Shown here: piece by piece, positions 10,401 through 19,083 of the stretch | Position numbering within the stretch: the first letter of the stretch is position 1 | Layout: every line of letters starts with the position of its first letter | From: a virus | Direction: 5' to 3' (one strand) | Length of the DNA stretch: 39,548 nt | IMG/VR virus record: IMGVR_UViG_3300032323_002587 | Coordinates: 1-39,548 of that record | Notes under the pieces: generated by a model | What the model saw: the letters and a program-made list of their open reading frames with translations, nothing else | Told to the model about the DNA's origin: nothing | Database searches by the model: none | Translations under genes and position numbers: made by a program

Positions 10401-13400
10401 GACAGCACCAATTTAACTGGCGGAGCCAGTGCTAACTCTGCTGTAGGCAGTCTCATAGATATTATTATTAATATTATCCAAGGAGACTCAACTGCAAGTC
10501 TAACTCCACAGATTAATATCACAACGATTGCTTCAAATACAACATTTACTTCTACAGGACATACATTAGCCGTGGGAGATGCTGTTGTTCCAAGGACTAC
10601 AGCCAACGGATTAACTGCAGGAGTCAAGTATTGGGTAGCTGCGATTGCAACTAATACATTTACTTTAGCAGCAACCTACGGTGGATCGGCATTAACATCG
10701 TTTACCAACGGTACAGGATTAGATTTAGATTTTGAAATCATAGACTATCCAACTGCTACTAATGGTGTTACATCCACAACTGCTTTAATCACAGCAGCTC
10801 AAACATTAGATACTGCACAAGAAACTATAGTAACAAACTCTACAGCGTTCATCGCTGCTAACTATCCAACATTGACCTATAACACTGCTAAGTGTGAGCG
10901 CGATGTAAGATTAATTCTTGAAGCAGTGATGTTTGACTTTATGTTTAACAGCAATAGTCTAACACGTACCGCAGCTTACTCATATCTAAGAGCTTCGGCC
11001 AGCGATGTATTTGATCTTGGACAGAAAACGGCTACTCGTGCAGCATTTAGTTATGTTGCCACACAGGCTGCAGCCAACGTTGGCGGCAATGCTACAGCAC
11101 AGTCTCGTATTACTACGCTAATGTCACTGTTAGATGATATTGTTTACGGTGCAACTAATGAAGGTTCAATATGCCAGACTGAAATAAGATCGGCAGACTG
11201 GGCAAGATTACAGTTAGAACGCAACAGAGATTATATTGTTGCAGAAATTACAGCCTACGGTGCTGCCACTTACACTACTTCAGTCACTGCATCAGCAGCA
11301 GCTACAGATGTGTTTACCTGTGCAGACACTAGTTGGATGCAGCGTAATGCACCAATTAGATTTACAGGTACTGTGTTTGGCGGAGTTAGCACCGATGTAA
11401 CATACTACGTACAAAACGTAGTAAGTTCAACTACATTTAAAATTTCAACTACTAGAAATTCAAATACAGCCTTTGATGCATCGGCAGGCACCGGCTCAAT
11501 GACAGTAAGCCTATATTATCCAATCGGAGAATGTGAGCGTGATATCAATGCTTATATTGACGCACTGAAATTTGATCTACAGTATCCAGGAAACTACAAA
11601 TCAAGATTAGCTGCAAGATACTACGCCAATGCAGTGATGGGAAGTCTAGAAGAAGATATGTACTATCTACGCAACGGTACCGGTATACGTAATCAAACTC
11701 TACAAGGGCTTACAGGTGATTTATTAGCAGAAAATGATTACGGAACATCAAGAGTATCGGCCGGAGCATACTGCTCTCTAGATCCAGGATGGGGACCGGA
11801 CGACTTCCGTACTTGGATCATTGGTCGTTCACCTTATGTACAGAACGTAGCCACATTTGGTTATGCAGCTGTTGGTCAGAAGATCGACGGAGCATTACAT
11901 AACGGCGGTAACGATTCTATCGTTTCCAACGACTTTACACAGATTATCTCTGATGGTATTGGTGCATGGGTTACAAATAACGGGCGTGCTGAATTAGTTT
12001 CAGTGTTTACCTATTATGCTCACATTGGATATCTATCAGAGAATGGTGGACGTATTCGAGGAACCAATGGTAACAACTCTTATGGAGATTTTGGATCTGT
12101 AGCAGAAGGTTTTGATTCTACAGAAACACCTATACTCTGCGAAGTTGATAATACAGCATTTAGAGCCACTGTAGGATCAGTGATTACTGACGGTGTTGAT
12201 AAAATTTGGCAGTTCGAATATGACAATGCAGGCTCAGACTATACTGAACTAGAATGGTCAGTATCGGGCGGCGGAGCAGGAGTTGAAACTGAACAGGACG
12301 ACTTCCGTGACGGTGCGGTGTTCCAAGTTAGATTGTTAGACAATGTCGACGATTCAACTACAGCCCCAGAAGCTGATGGAAACTTTGGTGGTAGCGGATA
12401 TATTTCTAATGCCAATACTGCACAGAGCGGATCAACTACTCAATTAACTCTGGCAGCTACTGACGATGAAATCACCGGTGCTTATGTGGGAATGAAGTTA
12501 ATTATTACAGCAGGCGCAGGAGCAGGACAAGTTGGTATAGTATCTGCATTTACTGCCGGTACTAAAGTGGCTACAGTTGTTAAAGAAAGCACAGGAGCCG
12601 CAGGCTGGGATCATTTAGTTCCGGGAACTGCTATTGTAGCTCCTGATGCATCTTCGACATATATCGTTGAACCAAGAGCTTCATTTACTAGTCCAACATA
12701 CAGCAGTACTACAAGAACACTGGCTACTGCACAGACTTATACTGATGCAGCCTATGCTCCAACATTTGCGGTATATTCACCGATCTCAACTACAACCAGC
12801 GGCAGTGGTACTGCAGCTACATTCACTGTGGTAAGAAAAGGAACAAAATACACTGCTGTTGATATTTTTGCTGCAGGTACAGGTTATGCAAGACTTGATA
12901 CCGTTACTGTTGCCGGTACAAGTTTAGGCGGTGCAAGTCCTGCTAATAATATTACTATCACTGTAACAGCAGTAAATTCCACAACTGGAGCAATTACTGG
13001 ATTTGAGTTTGCCGGAGTCGGAGCAGGTGGAAATTTTGTTGCAATTGCCAGCGGATCAAGAACCACTAATACTTCTATAAACGGTACTACCTGGAGTGAA
13101 AACTTACTAGCGTTGCCAAGTACTTCAAGTTGGACCGCACTAGCAGCAGGTAAACTAACTGTAGTTGAGACTGCCGGAACATTTGTAACCGGTAGATCGT
13201 ATCGCATCACTTCATTAGGTAATACTGTATTCACCCTTATTGGTTCTGCAGCAAATATTGTAGGTACTTACTTTGTAGCTACCGGAGCAGGTTCTGGCAC
13301 AGGTACAGCAACTCCAGTGGCTAATCATTTAGTAGCTGTTTCATCTAGTACCACAGTTAACGCATATTCAACCAATGGCGGAGTAACTTGGACTGCAGGT

Positions 13401-15074
13401 GGATCATTACCTGGTGGAATTTCAGGAACAGCAGTTTCAGTAGCCTACGGTGACGGTCGTTGGGTAGTCTTAGGTTCAGGTGGTACATCTGCTTATAGTA
13501 CCAATGGTGGTGTATCTTGGGTAGCTGGCGGAGCAGTTGGATCAGGTACTTTTACTTCGATTGCCTACGGACAGGGTGTATTTGTAGCCATAACTACTGG
13601 TGCTACCACCACAAGAATTAGCACAGACGGTGGGCAAACATGGGGTGCAGGCGGTGCATTGCCCGCAAGTTCAACTTGGATTAGCATAGCATACGGTGCT
13701 AACAAGTTTGTAGCAGTGTCTACTGATGGCGCTGTGGATCCTGCTTATTCTGTAGACGGTGGAGTAACTTGGAGTAACTCTGGCGAAACAGGATATCTAG
13801 GTACAGGTACAATAACAAATGTGCGTTATGGACAAGGTGTATTTGTAGTTACAACTACTAGCAGCAACAATATGGTAAGTTCAGAAAATGGACTTAACTG
13901 GACTACCAGAGCAATAACTCGTGCCAGCGGTACCGGTGCATGGATTGCTGTTCATGGTAATCCTTCACAGTCAGGCATTTGGGTAATTATACCTTCAACA
14001 TCAACTACAGCAGCATCGAGTGCTGTGCTCGGAGCTACGGCTAAAGCTCGAGTCTTTGTGTCAGAGAATAAAATATTTGCTATTAGAATTACAGATCCTG
14101 GATCAGCTTATGCATCCGCTCCAACTATTACAATTACAGATCCTAACAATTTGTTTGAAGCACCAACACAGATAAGAATAGGTAACGGAGCCTGTGCCAA
14201 TGTCAGCTTTATTGATAGAGGTACTGGCTTTGATTCTGCTATAGTTGAGCAGGATACAGGTGATGGATTTGCTAATAACTTCCAAAGCGGTAAGTTTATG
14301 GGAGTTCGAAGATTGACCGGCACTCCGAAACCTGGTGCTAACGTGGTATTTGCTACTCAGCCAACTACCGTTTACAAACTAGTACAGGTTCTATCGGAAT
14401 CAGGAGAGTTTGATGGAGCTAGATCAGCATTCTTCCAATTATCACCTGAGATGAGTGCGTTTAACAGTCCAGCAGATGGTACTGATATTACTACTAGAAT
14501 TAGATATAGTCAAGTTCGATTGACAGGACACGATTTCTTAGATATCGGTACTGGTAACTTTGTAGAAACTAACTATCCAGGATTGCCTACACAAGTACCA
14601 ATTCCAGCGAATGAAACAGTAGACAACAATGGCGGTCGTGTGTTCTTTACAAGTACTGACCAAGACGGTAACTTTAGAGTTGGCGACTTGTTTAGTATTG
14701 AACAAAGTACTGGTGTTGCAACATTGAATGCTGACGCATTTAATATCGCAGGACTATCGGAATTGAGCTTGGGTAATATCACACTAGGTGGTAATTCAGC
14801 AACAATTACAGAGTTCTCAACAGACCCGTTCTTAACAGCAAATTCAGATAATGTGGTTCCAACACAACGTGCTATTAGAGCTTATATTTCAGCACAGATC
14901 GGTGGCGGTGGTGCAGCATTAAATGTAAATAGCTTAGTGGCTGGATTTATTGAAATTGCAGGAACACGAATTACCACTACAACAGGTAGCACAATCCAAA
15001 TGAAAGCTAACTTTAACTTCCAGGCCGGAGTAAGAGGTTACCCAGTAGCTTGGAATTACTTTTTAAATAATTAA
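7416..15074 (+). CDS. Giant modular tail fibre protein 2 (2552 aa)
   Basis: Paralogue of the preceding 1845-aa protein with the same order of parts. There are seven W...Y..GD.V.YGG..Y.C..H repeats at residues ~9-445, then helical units with KCxRD-type motifs, a beta-helix-like region (~1460-1570, TFGYAAVGQKIDG), BNR-like repeats (~1870-2200), and a C-terminal block with TGHDFLDIGTGNF, TSTDQDGNFRVGDLF and VVPTQRAIRAYI. It is longer because it has four helical units instead of one and several extra beta modules (near nucleotides 8340-8610, 10510-10750, 11275-11510 and 13160-13320). A GGAG site and its own late promoter precede it. Likely a long tail fibre recognising cell-surface glycans; the role is inferred from the modules and the fibre locus. 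Confidence 0.75.
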   Translation: MAEFKLGRIRFVWKAAWVTGTTYYKDDVIRFGGKVYVCQIGHTASLDFNTDLDINPTKWNLMSDGQRWRDEWTVGTTYEEGDLVKYGGTIYICIDGHTSAATAALGLEANSGDWNQFVEGTDWKGVWATSTRYKLNDIVRYGGINYICITGHTSAATAALGLEDGSVNWQVFTQGQEYLGTWVTATRYKLNDIVKYGAGLWICTAQHTAAAAFATDSANWAQYVEGFEYESTWNSATAYQPGDVVRYGGNNYVSKTQHTNSNPLTGTSDWDLFSEGLSYQSDWSNTTSYKIGEVVKLNGYNYLAIADSSSLVLTVTAVTASNDRFTVSSTTGITAGMTVRFTGSTIGDVFVGARYYVKTVGVGFITISTTSSGTTYNITADDSGGMTATVSAEPPNTSYWAAISHGIYWRGDWSDDTEYNIGDTVKYGSNSYICVLAHRSEGDDGSTVGQTGGGQVNSRPDLDATGTYWNALTVGSELSVLTTTGDMVYYGGAGPTRLPVGTEGQVLRVSSAGIPEWVTWGEIENVYYVSPAGEDRPYPDCGNTLDKPWQTIRYACEQVEKGPRNPNAQYLLELNRAFIQKEITAWIRYQITNNIAPFTSSFDYDEYKCERDVGFIIDRLIWDIGHGGNLKIRSAAFSFLGAFGEEGEFSALEENSTYVTLAAEADEGIAAYEQLKLLVADVLANEAPTTVYQTLALDSTAIVTQYINTDYVAETGITATTDELLDIVITALTDQTTANLPARRVPNNTINIKTGQYRETLPIIVPAETALVGDEKRSVNAGPAGSLINRDDAKYSIGALGRLETVVGQIILGSNVTESTGNTETQSAIVPFASSVEETNIKRLVRTIQHQIDFKIGTTILETITNPTGYNSSFLSGYGDARTLLRENKEFLKDEITAFIAVNYPSVKYSKTKCRRDVGFIVDAVCYDLTYGGSYQTLTAGLAYFDGNNSTDLEIDSTEVAATAASYSRLKTAIQQIIANTTVTRSTGNTAVQWTDSTNLTGGASANSAVGSLIDIIINIIQGDSTASLTPQINITTIASNTTFTSTGHTLAVGDAVVPRTTANGLTAGVKYWVAAIATNTFTLAATYGGSALTSFTNGTGLDLDFEIIDYPTATNGVTSTTALITAAQTLDTAQETIVTNSTAFIAANYPTLTYNTAKCERDVRLILEAVMFDFMFNSNSLTRTAAYSYLRASASDVFDLGQKTATRAAFSYVATQAAANVGGNATAQSRITTLMSLLDDIVYGATNEGSICQTEIRSADWARLQLERNRDYIVAEITAYGAATYTTSVTASAAATDVFTCADTSWMQRNAPIRFTGTVFGGVSTDVTYYVQNVVSSTTFKISTTRNSNTAFDASAGTGSMTVSLYYPIGECERDINAYIDALKFDLQYPGNYKSRLAARYYANAVMGSLEEDMYYLRNGTGIRNQTLQGLTGDLLAENDYGTSRVSAGAYCSLDPGWGPDDFRTWIIGRSPYVQNVATFGYAAVGQKIDGALHNGGNDSIVSNDFTQIISDGIGAWVTNNGRAELVSVFTYYAHIGYLSENGGRIRGTNGNNSYGDFGSVAEGFDSTETPILCEVDNTAFRATVGSVITDGVDKIWQFEYDNAGSDYTELEWSVSGGGAGVETEQDDFRDGAVFQVRLLDNVDDSTTAPEADGNFGGSGYISNANTAQSGSTTQLTLAATDDEITGAYVGMKLIITAGAGAGQVGIVSAFTAGTKVATVVKESTGAAGWDHLVPGTAIVAPDASSTYIVEPRASFTSPTYSSTTRTLATAQTYTDAAYAPTFAVYSPISTTTSGSGTAATFTVVRKGTKYTAVDIFAAGTGYARLDTVTVAGTSLGGASPANNITITVTAVNSTTGAITGFEFAGVGAGGNFVAIASGSRTTNTSINGTTWSENLLALPSTSSWTALAAGKLTVVETAGTFVTGRSYRITSLGNTVFTLIGSAANIVGTYFVATGAGSGTGTATPVANHLVAVSSSTTVNAYSTNGGVTWTAGGSLPGGISGTAVSVAYGDGRWVVLGSGGTSAYSTNGGVSWVAGGAVGSGTFTSIAYGQGVFVAITTGATTTRISTDGGQTWGAGGALPASSTWISIAYGANKFVAVSTDGAVDPAYSVDGGVTWSNSGETGYLGTGTITNVRYGQGVFVVTTTSSNNMVSSENGLNWTTRAITRASGTGAWIAVHGNPSQSGIWVIIPSTSTTAASSAVLGATAKARVFVSENKIFAIRITDPGSAYASAPTITITDPNNLFEAPTQIRIGNGACANVSFIDRGTGFDSAIVEQDTGDGFANNFQSGKFMGVRRLTGTPKPGANVVFATQPTTVYKLVQVLSESGEFDGARSAFFQLSPEMSAFNSPADGTDITTRIRYSQVRLTGHDFLDIGTGNFVETNYPGLPTQVPIPANETVDNNGGRVFFTSTDQDGNFRVGDLFSIEQSTGVATLNADAFNIAGLSELSLGNITLGGNSATITEFSTDPFLTANSDNVVPTQRAIRAYISAQIGGGGAALNVNSLVAGFIEIAGTRITTTTGSTIQMKANFNFQAGVRGYPVAWNYFLNN

Positions 15075-15088
15075 ACGGAGATTTTAAA

Positions 15089-15418
15089 ATGGCAACAGGA
15101 AGATTAGGTACAGCTAACATTACATCAACTTCAGATACTACGGTATATACAGTACCAGCAGCTACGTTTTCAGTAGTATCTGTAAACATTGTAAATAGGT
15201 CTAGCTCAGCATCAGCACAAATAAGAATAGCTGTGGCAAGTTCAGCAACACCGTCAGCAGCCGAATATATCGAGTATGATTCGGCATTAGTAGCGAATGG
15301 AGTATTAGAGCGCACAGGTATTGTAATGGACACTGGCAAATTAATAGTTGTTCAAACCCCAACATCAACGCCTACATTAAGCGTAGTAGTTTACGGTATT
15401 GAAACTTCAACAGCATAA
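15089..15418 (+). CDS. Small beta-rich virion protein, unknown function
   Basis: A 109-aa protein with a CGGAGA site upstream, 14 bp after the giant fibre. It is almost all predicted beta strand (TVYTVPAATFSVVSVNIVN), rich in S, T, A and V, with no cysteine, no catalytic motif and no signal peptide. Its pattern fits small phage beta-sandwich proteins associated with fibres or tail tips and resembles the 110-aa protein at 1128, so each giant fibre has a similar small neighbour. No family name is claimed. Confidence 0.6.
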   Translation: MATGRLGTANITSTSDTTVYTVPAATFSVVSVNIVNRSSSASAQIRIAVASSATPSAAEYIEYDSALVANGVLERTGIVMDTGKLIVVQTPTSTPTLSVVVYGIETSTA

Positions 15419-15429
15419 GGTAGATAATC

Positions 15430-16407
15430 ATGGGAAGAAGAACAAGCGGTCAACAAGTTGGTCTACAGACAATTGGTAATGTGCAGGCTAATGCATCAAC
15501 TTTAACAACTACACAAACCAACCAGAATCTTACATTGGATCCTAATGGCTCAGGAACAGTCGAAGTTCAATCTAGTGTTACCATTAACGGTGACATGAGT
15601 GTCGCTAACCAAGGCGATCTTAGATTACTAGAATCGTCAGGTAACGGTACTAATTATATTGCTCTTCAGGCAGCAGCAAGTATGGCTGCAAATTATACAC
15701 TTACTTGGCCTTCAGCAGTAACAGGAACTAGTGGCTTCTTTCTATCATCAGATACTAGCGGTAACTTATCATGGTCTAGTGCTGCATCAGGAATACCTGT
15801 AAGTGATTCGGGATCTACTGCTACAGTGCATTATCCGTTATTTGGTACTGACGGTGGATCAGTTCCAACTACCTTAACACCTTTAGCTAGATCTAATTTA
15901 TCTTTTGTTCCTAGTACAGGGCAACTTACTTCTACTATTGGTAGTTTTGCCAACGTAATAGGCGGCACAGCAAACAGTGGAACAGTTACTATTCGAGGAA
16001 CAAGTTCATCTACTAAAGCCACAGCAAGTGTGTTAATGACCGATGGTGTTGCATCTTCGTCAACTACAACAGGAACTTTAGTTGTAACTGGCGGTGTAGG
16101 AATCAGTGGTCAAATGACTGCTGCTAGTATTGTTGAAACATCTAGTATTGCATTTAAAGAAAATATTAATCCTATCGATAACGCTCTAGAATTAGTTATG
16201 CAACTAGCAGGTGTTACATATGATCGTAAAGACAGCAAAGAACACGAAGCAGGTCTAATCGCGGAACAAGTATATAAAATTATTCCAGACTTAGTTAGTC
16301 TAGATGCTAACGGTAAGCCACATGGTATTAAGTATACTAAATTAACTGCATATTTACTTGAATCGATTAAAACTCTCAAGCAAGATATAGAAAAATTAAA
16401 AGGGTAA
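15430..16407 (+). CDS. Tail fibre with C-terminal S74 intramolecular chaperone
   Basis: A 325-aa protein. The first ~235 residues are repetitive fibre sequence rich in T, S, G and N (NLTLDPNGSGTVEVQS, TGTLVVTGGVGISGQM). Residues ~237-325 match the Peptidase_S74/endosialidase-type chaperone: SSIAFKENINPI, then GLIAEQVYKIIPDLV, then a C-terminal coiled coil (LLESIKTLKQDIEKL). In this family the chaperone trimerises the fibre and cuts itself off at a serine at the domain start; the Ser and Lys of the SS.A.KENI motif are present. An AAGG site precedes the ATG. A homotrimeric fibre that is self-processed during maturation is the natural reading. Confidence 0.85.
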   Translation: MGRRTSGQQVGLQTIGNVQANASTLTTTQTNQNLTLDPNGSGTVEVQSSVTINGDMSVANQGDLRLLESSGNGTNYIALQAAASMAANYTLTWPSAVTGTSGFFLSSDTSGNLSWSSAASGIPVSDSGSTATVHYPLFGTDGGSVPTTLTPLARSNLSFVPSTGQLTSTIGSFANVIGGTANSGTVTIRGTSSSTKATASVLMTDGVASSSTTTGTLVVTGGVGISGQMTAASIVETSSIAFKENINPIDNALELVMQLAGVTYDRKDSKEHEAGLIAEQVYKIIPDLVSLDANGKPHGIKYTKLTAYLLESIKTLKQDIEKLKG

Positions 16408-16410
16408 TTG

Positions 16411-18408
16411 ATGGCAAATTTACAAAGTCTAACACTTGGGTCTTCAGGTTATCTTAAATTACCGTCTGGGACATCTGATGAAAGACCCGGCGATGTTATA
16501 ACATACTTTACCGAAGTAGGAACAACTAACTGGAGTGTACCAACAGGTGTAAGTTCAGTACATGTTCTAGTAATCGGCGGTGGTGGTGGTGGTGGTCAAT
16601 CACACATTGGTGGTGGCGGTGGTGGTGCCGGTGGAATGGTAGAAGCCCCAGCATATCCGGTTAGCCCAGGAGGCACTGTTTCAGTTACAGTTGGAGCTGG
16701 CGGATCTGGAAGAAACGGTTCAGGAGCAATAGGCCCAGGCAACGATACCAAAGGAGCTCCTGGCGGAAATTCTGTGTTTGGTGTAATTACTGCATTTGGT
16801 GGTGGGGGTGGTGGATCTTGGAATACACCCGGTAGTGGTGCTGGATTGCCAGGCGGATCAGGCGGCGGAAGTTCACAGCCCACAGCCGGAGCAAGCGCAA
16901 GCCAAACAAGTTTTCCAGCAGTAGGCGGTACAGGTTACGGAAATGCAGGCGGCAGTGGTGCAAATAATCCATCATACGGATCTGGTGGTGGTGGTGGAGC
17001 CGGCGCAGCTGGACAAAATGGAACAACTACCAAAGGCGGCGACGGTGGCATTGGCCGTCAAAGTTCTATCACCGGAGTGTCAACATATTATGCAGGTGGT
17101 GGTGGTGGTGGTACTTATGAACCTTGGCGCAGTGGCGGCACAGGTGGCCTAGGTGGTGGCGGACATTCAGGCCAATCAGATTATTATACGTCTGTTGAAA
17201 CAGAAATGACTGGAGGGATGCCCACAAGTAGAAACAGTCCCGATTCTGGATTAGCACATTTTCAAATGAAAAAAGGTTCAGGAATGCCTGGACAAAGAAA
17301 TACCGGAGGCGGAGGAGGCGGAAATAACAGCCATTACCAGCCAACAGATTTTGGTGGTTGGGGTGGCCCAGGATTAGTTATTGTTAGATATACCCCTCCA
17401 GCCGTAGTTACTCCTGTTGCTGGAATGACTCGTTATAATACTGATGGTAACTTTCAAGAAATCTACGACGGAACCAGATGGAAACCTGTAATTAGAACAG
17501 TAGTTACTTACTCCGCCGGCTCGGCAGTGTTTAACGTACCGCTTGGAATTAACAACGTTGATGTATTGGTTGTTGCAGGTGGTGGGTCAGGCGGTAGTCG
17601 AAACAGTGGTGGTTTCCACACAGTTGGCAATCCCGGCGGGGGCGGCAACGGCGGAACAGACGGCGGTGGTGGTGGTGGCGCTGGCGGCATGGTTGAAGTA
17701 TTCAACTATCCAGTTATTCCAGGCAGTCAAATTAGACTGCACGTGGGTATGGGTGGACGCCAAATGCTTGAAAATAATAGACAGCAAGTTGGTCAACAAG
17801 GTCAACCAAGTCAGTTTGGTGACTTAATTGCTATCGGCGGCGGCTTTGGCGGCTGCGGCCCTGGTGGCCCTTCAGCTAACGGCGGAGCTGGCGGATCAGG
17901 CGGTGGAGCTGGCGGTGGTGGAACCCCTGGACCAGCTACAAACGGTGGAGCCGGAGTGCAACCAAACATACCAGGAATGTCCGGCACTTTTGGTTACGGT
18001 TTCCGCGGCGGTAATAACCCACTTGTTGCTACATATACTGGTTCGGGTGGTGGCGGTGCAGGTGGCATTGGGGGTCAAGGCGGTAACGGAAACGTTGCTC
18101 CTGGCGGTGCCGGCCGAGCAAGTTCTATCACCGGATCTCCTGTGATATATGCCGGCGGTGGTGGCGGTGGTGGCGGTGGCCCTGGCAACGCAGCGGGCGG
18201 AGCTGGCGGATCAGGTGGTGGAGGTGTTGGTGGTTATGCGTTTGGAGACCGAAGCGGACAAGACGGAGCATCTGGACAATTCGGAACTGGTGGCGGTGGT
18301 GGTGGTGGCGCTGGAAACCCACAAGGATATAGCTATCCCGGTTCACCGTCATCTGAAGGCGGATTTGGTGGCGCTGGCGGCCCTGGAATTATTATAGTTC
18401 GTTATTGA
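16411..18408 (+). CDS. Glycine-rich receptor-binding (adhesin-like) protein A, two-domain
   Basis: A 665-aa protein; the ATG at 16411 is preferred over a TTG three bases upstream. It has an N-terminal ~25-residue segment (MANLQSLTLGSSG...ERPG) shared with the two other glycine-rich proteins. Two tandem glycine-rich domains follow (~30-330 and ~365-665), each beginning VPxGVxxVxVLVxGGGGG and ending in GPG(L/I)(V/I)IVRY. Between them at ~338-361 is the GMTRYNT...W motif. Glycine-rich tips of this kind occur in T-even gp38-type adhesins, where polyglycine-II helices carry variable loops; the relation here is by analogy. It converges tail-to-tail with an oxygenase gene, the two sharing 7 bp. Probable host-recognition protein. 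Confidence 0.75.
   Translation: MANLQSLTLGSSGYLKLPSGTSDERPGDVITYFTEVGTTNWSVPTGVSSVHVLVIGGGGGGGQSHIGGGGGGAGGMVEAPAYPVSPGGTVSVTVGAGGSGRNGSGAIGPGNDTKGAPGGNSVFGVITAFGGGGGGSWNTPGSGAGLPGGSGGGSSQPTAGASASQTSFPAVGGTGYGNAGGSGANNPSYGSGGGGGAGAAGQNGTTTKGGDGGIGRQSSITGVSTYYAGGGGGGTYEPWRSGGTGGLGGGGHSGQSDYYTSVETEMTGGMPTSRNSPDSGLAHFQMKKGSGMPGQRNTGGGGGGNNSHYQPTDFGGWGGPGLVIVRYTPPAVVTPVAGMTRYNTDGNFQEIYDGTRWKPVIRTVVTYSAGSAVFNVPLGINNVDVLVVAGGGSGGSRNSGGFHTVGNPGGGGNGGTDGGGGGGAGGMVEVFNYPVIPGSQIRLHVGMGGRQMLENNRQQVGQQGQPSQFGDLIAIGGGFGGCGPGGPSANGGAGGSGGGAGGGGTPGPATNGGAGVQPNIPGMSGTFGYGFRGGNNPLVATYTGSGGGGAGGIGGQGGNGNVAPGGAGRASSITGSPVIYAGGGGGGGGGPGNAAGGAGGSGGGGVGGYAFGDRSGQDGASGQFGTGGGGGGGAGNPQGYSYPGSPSSEGGFGGAGGPGIIIVRY
16576..16596 (+). 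repeat. In-frame GGC(GGT)6 trinucleotide tract
   Basis: A perfect GGT run encodes seven successive glycines at the start of the first glycine-rich domain of adhesin A. Similar shorter GGT/GGC runs recur throughout all three adhesin genes. Slippage here would change loop length without breaking the frame. Confidence 0.7.
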
Positions 18409-19082
18409 TCTGCAGGGTGGGAGGGATACTTCTCCCACTGCTGCTCAGAAGTCATTGTTCGACTTTGAGGACCTAGGCCTAACATTGGCCTAGTGTCATA
18501 TTTAAGTTCTTGTTTTTTTCCGTTTTTCTTTACATAGAACATAAATGCATTGATTTGTTCTTTTCCTAAATAGGGTTTACGCCAATGAGCTAGTTCATTG
18601 CCCATATACATTATAGCATCTCCTGGCTCTTGTTCAACTGTGATAATATTCTTATCTCGATTTTCTATTTCTAAAAACCAATTAGGGCAACCAGGATCTA
18701 CAGAAATACAGCAAGATACTGAGAATTCACTGCTAGATCGATCTGTATGTTTTTTCATCTCGGCACCTTGATAATAAATTCTTGCATAAGAGTATGTAGG
18801 ATATACCTCTTCTCCTATTACATTTTCAACTGCAGATTTTATTAAACTGTTTGACAGTGCTTCAAAACACAACGGAGAATACCAAGAAAATGATTTTTGA
18901 ACCATTTCGTCCCCAAAAGGAAATCGAGGATTCAATGCATCAGGTCCTTTATATGTTGGATTATGTTTATTATAATCTAAGGCTATTTCTCTGGCAATTC
19001 TAAATTCTTCTGCCAGTAGTTTGCACACATCCTTAGATATGGCATTTTTAATAATTTCATAACCTTGTTCTTTAAAAGACAT
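18402..19082 (-). CDS. 2OG-Fe(II) oxygenase (cassette A)
   Basis: A 226-aa protein with the jelly-roll oxygenase pattern. The iron ligands are likely H112 and D114 (HTDRSSSEFS) and H166 (ELAHWRKPY), preceded by TYSYARIYY and followed by a C-terminal YDTRPMLGLGP block. It is a close paralogue of the oxygenase at 32157, which has HRDRPSCEIS, DHWREKFKG and YDGRPIIGI at matching places. It starts 1 bp after the carbamoyltransferase stop with AGGA upstream, so the two are co-expressed. The family uses 2-oxoglutarate and O2 to hydroxylate substrates. The substrate is unknown; pairing with a carbamoyltransferase and facing adhesin A suggests protein hydroxylation, which is inference. Confidence 0.8.
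   Translation of the reverse strand: MSFKEQGYEIIKNAISKDVCKLLAEEFRIAREIALDYNKHNPTYKGPDALNPRFPFGDEMVQKSFSWYSPLCFEALSNSLIKSAVENVIGEEVYPTYSYARIYYQGAEMKKHTDRSSSEFSVSCCISVDPGCPNWFLEIENRDKNIITVEQEPGDAIMYMGNELAHWRKPYLGKEQINAFMFYVKKNGKKQELKYDTRPMLGLGPQSRTMTSEQQWEKYPSHPADQ
18417..18438 (+). terminator. Stem-loop just after adhesin A stop
   Basis: GTGGGAG and CTCCCAC form a 7-bp stem with an 8-nt loop, nine bases past the adhesin A stop codon and inside the 3' end of the convergent oxygenase gene. No T tract follows on the plus strand, so it is not a classic intrinsic terminator. It may protect the mRNA end or slow polymerase at the head-on junction. Confidence 0.35.
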
Positions 19083-19083
19083 A

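Noticed and set aside
5624-15339. Antisense open frames inside the giant fibre genes
   Set aside because: Codon shadow of repetitive sense sequence; no start signals and no recognisable product.
16576-18350. GGT-rich repeats as a CRISPR-like array
   Set aside because: No fixed-length repeat and spacer pattern; they encode glycine in frame.
16596-18397. Many open frames on both strands inside the glycine-rich adhesin genes (also at 21099-22654 and 25150-25517)
   Set aside because: They arise from GC-rich GGN repeats that lack stops in other frames; low-complexity translations (runs of P, H or V), no ribosome binding sites.
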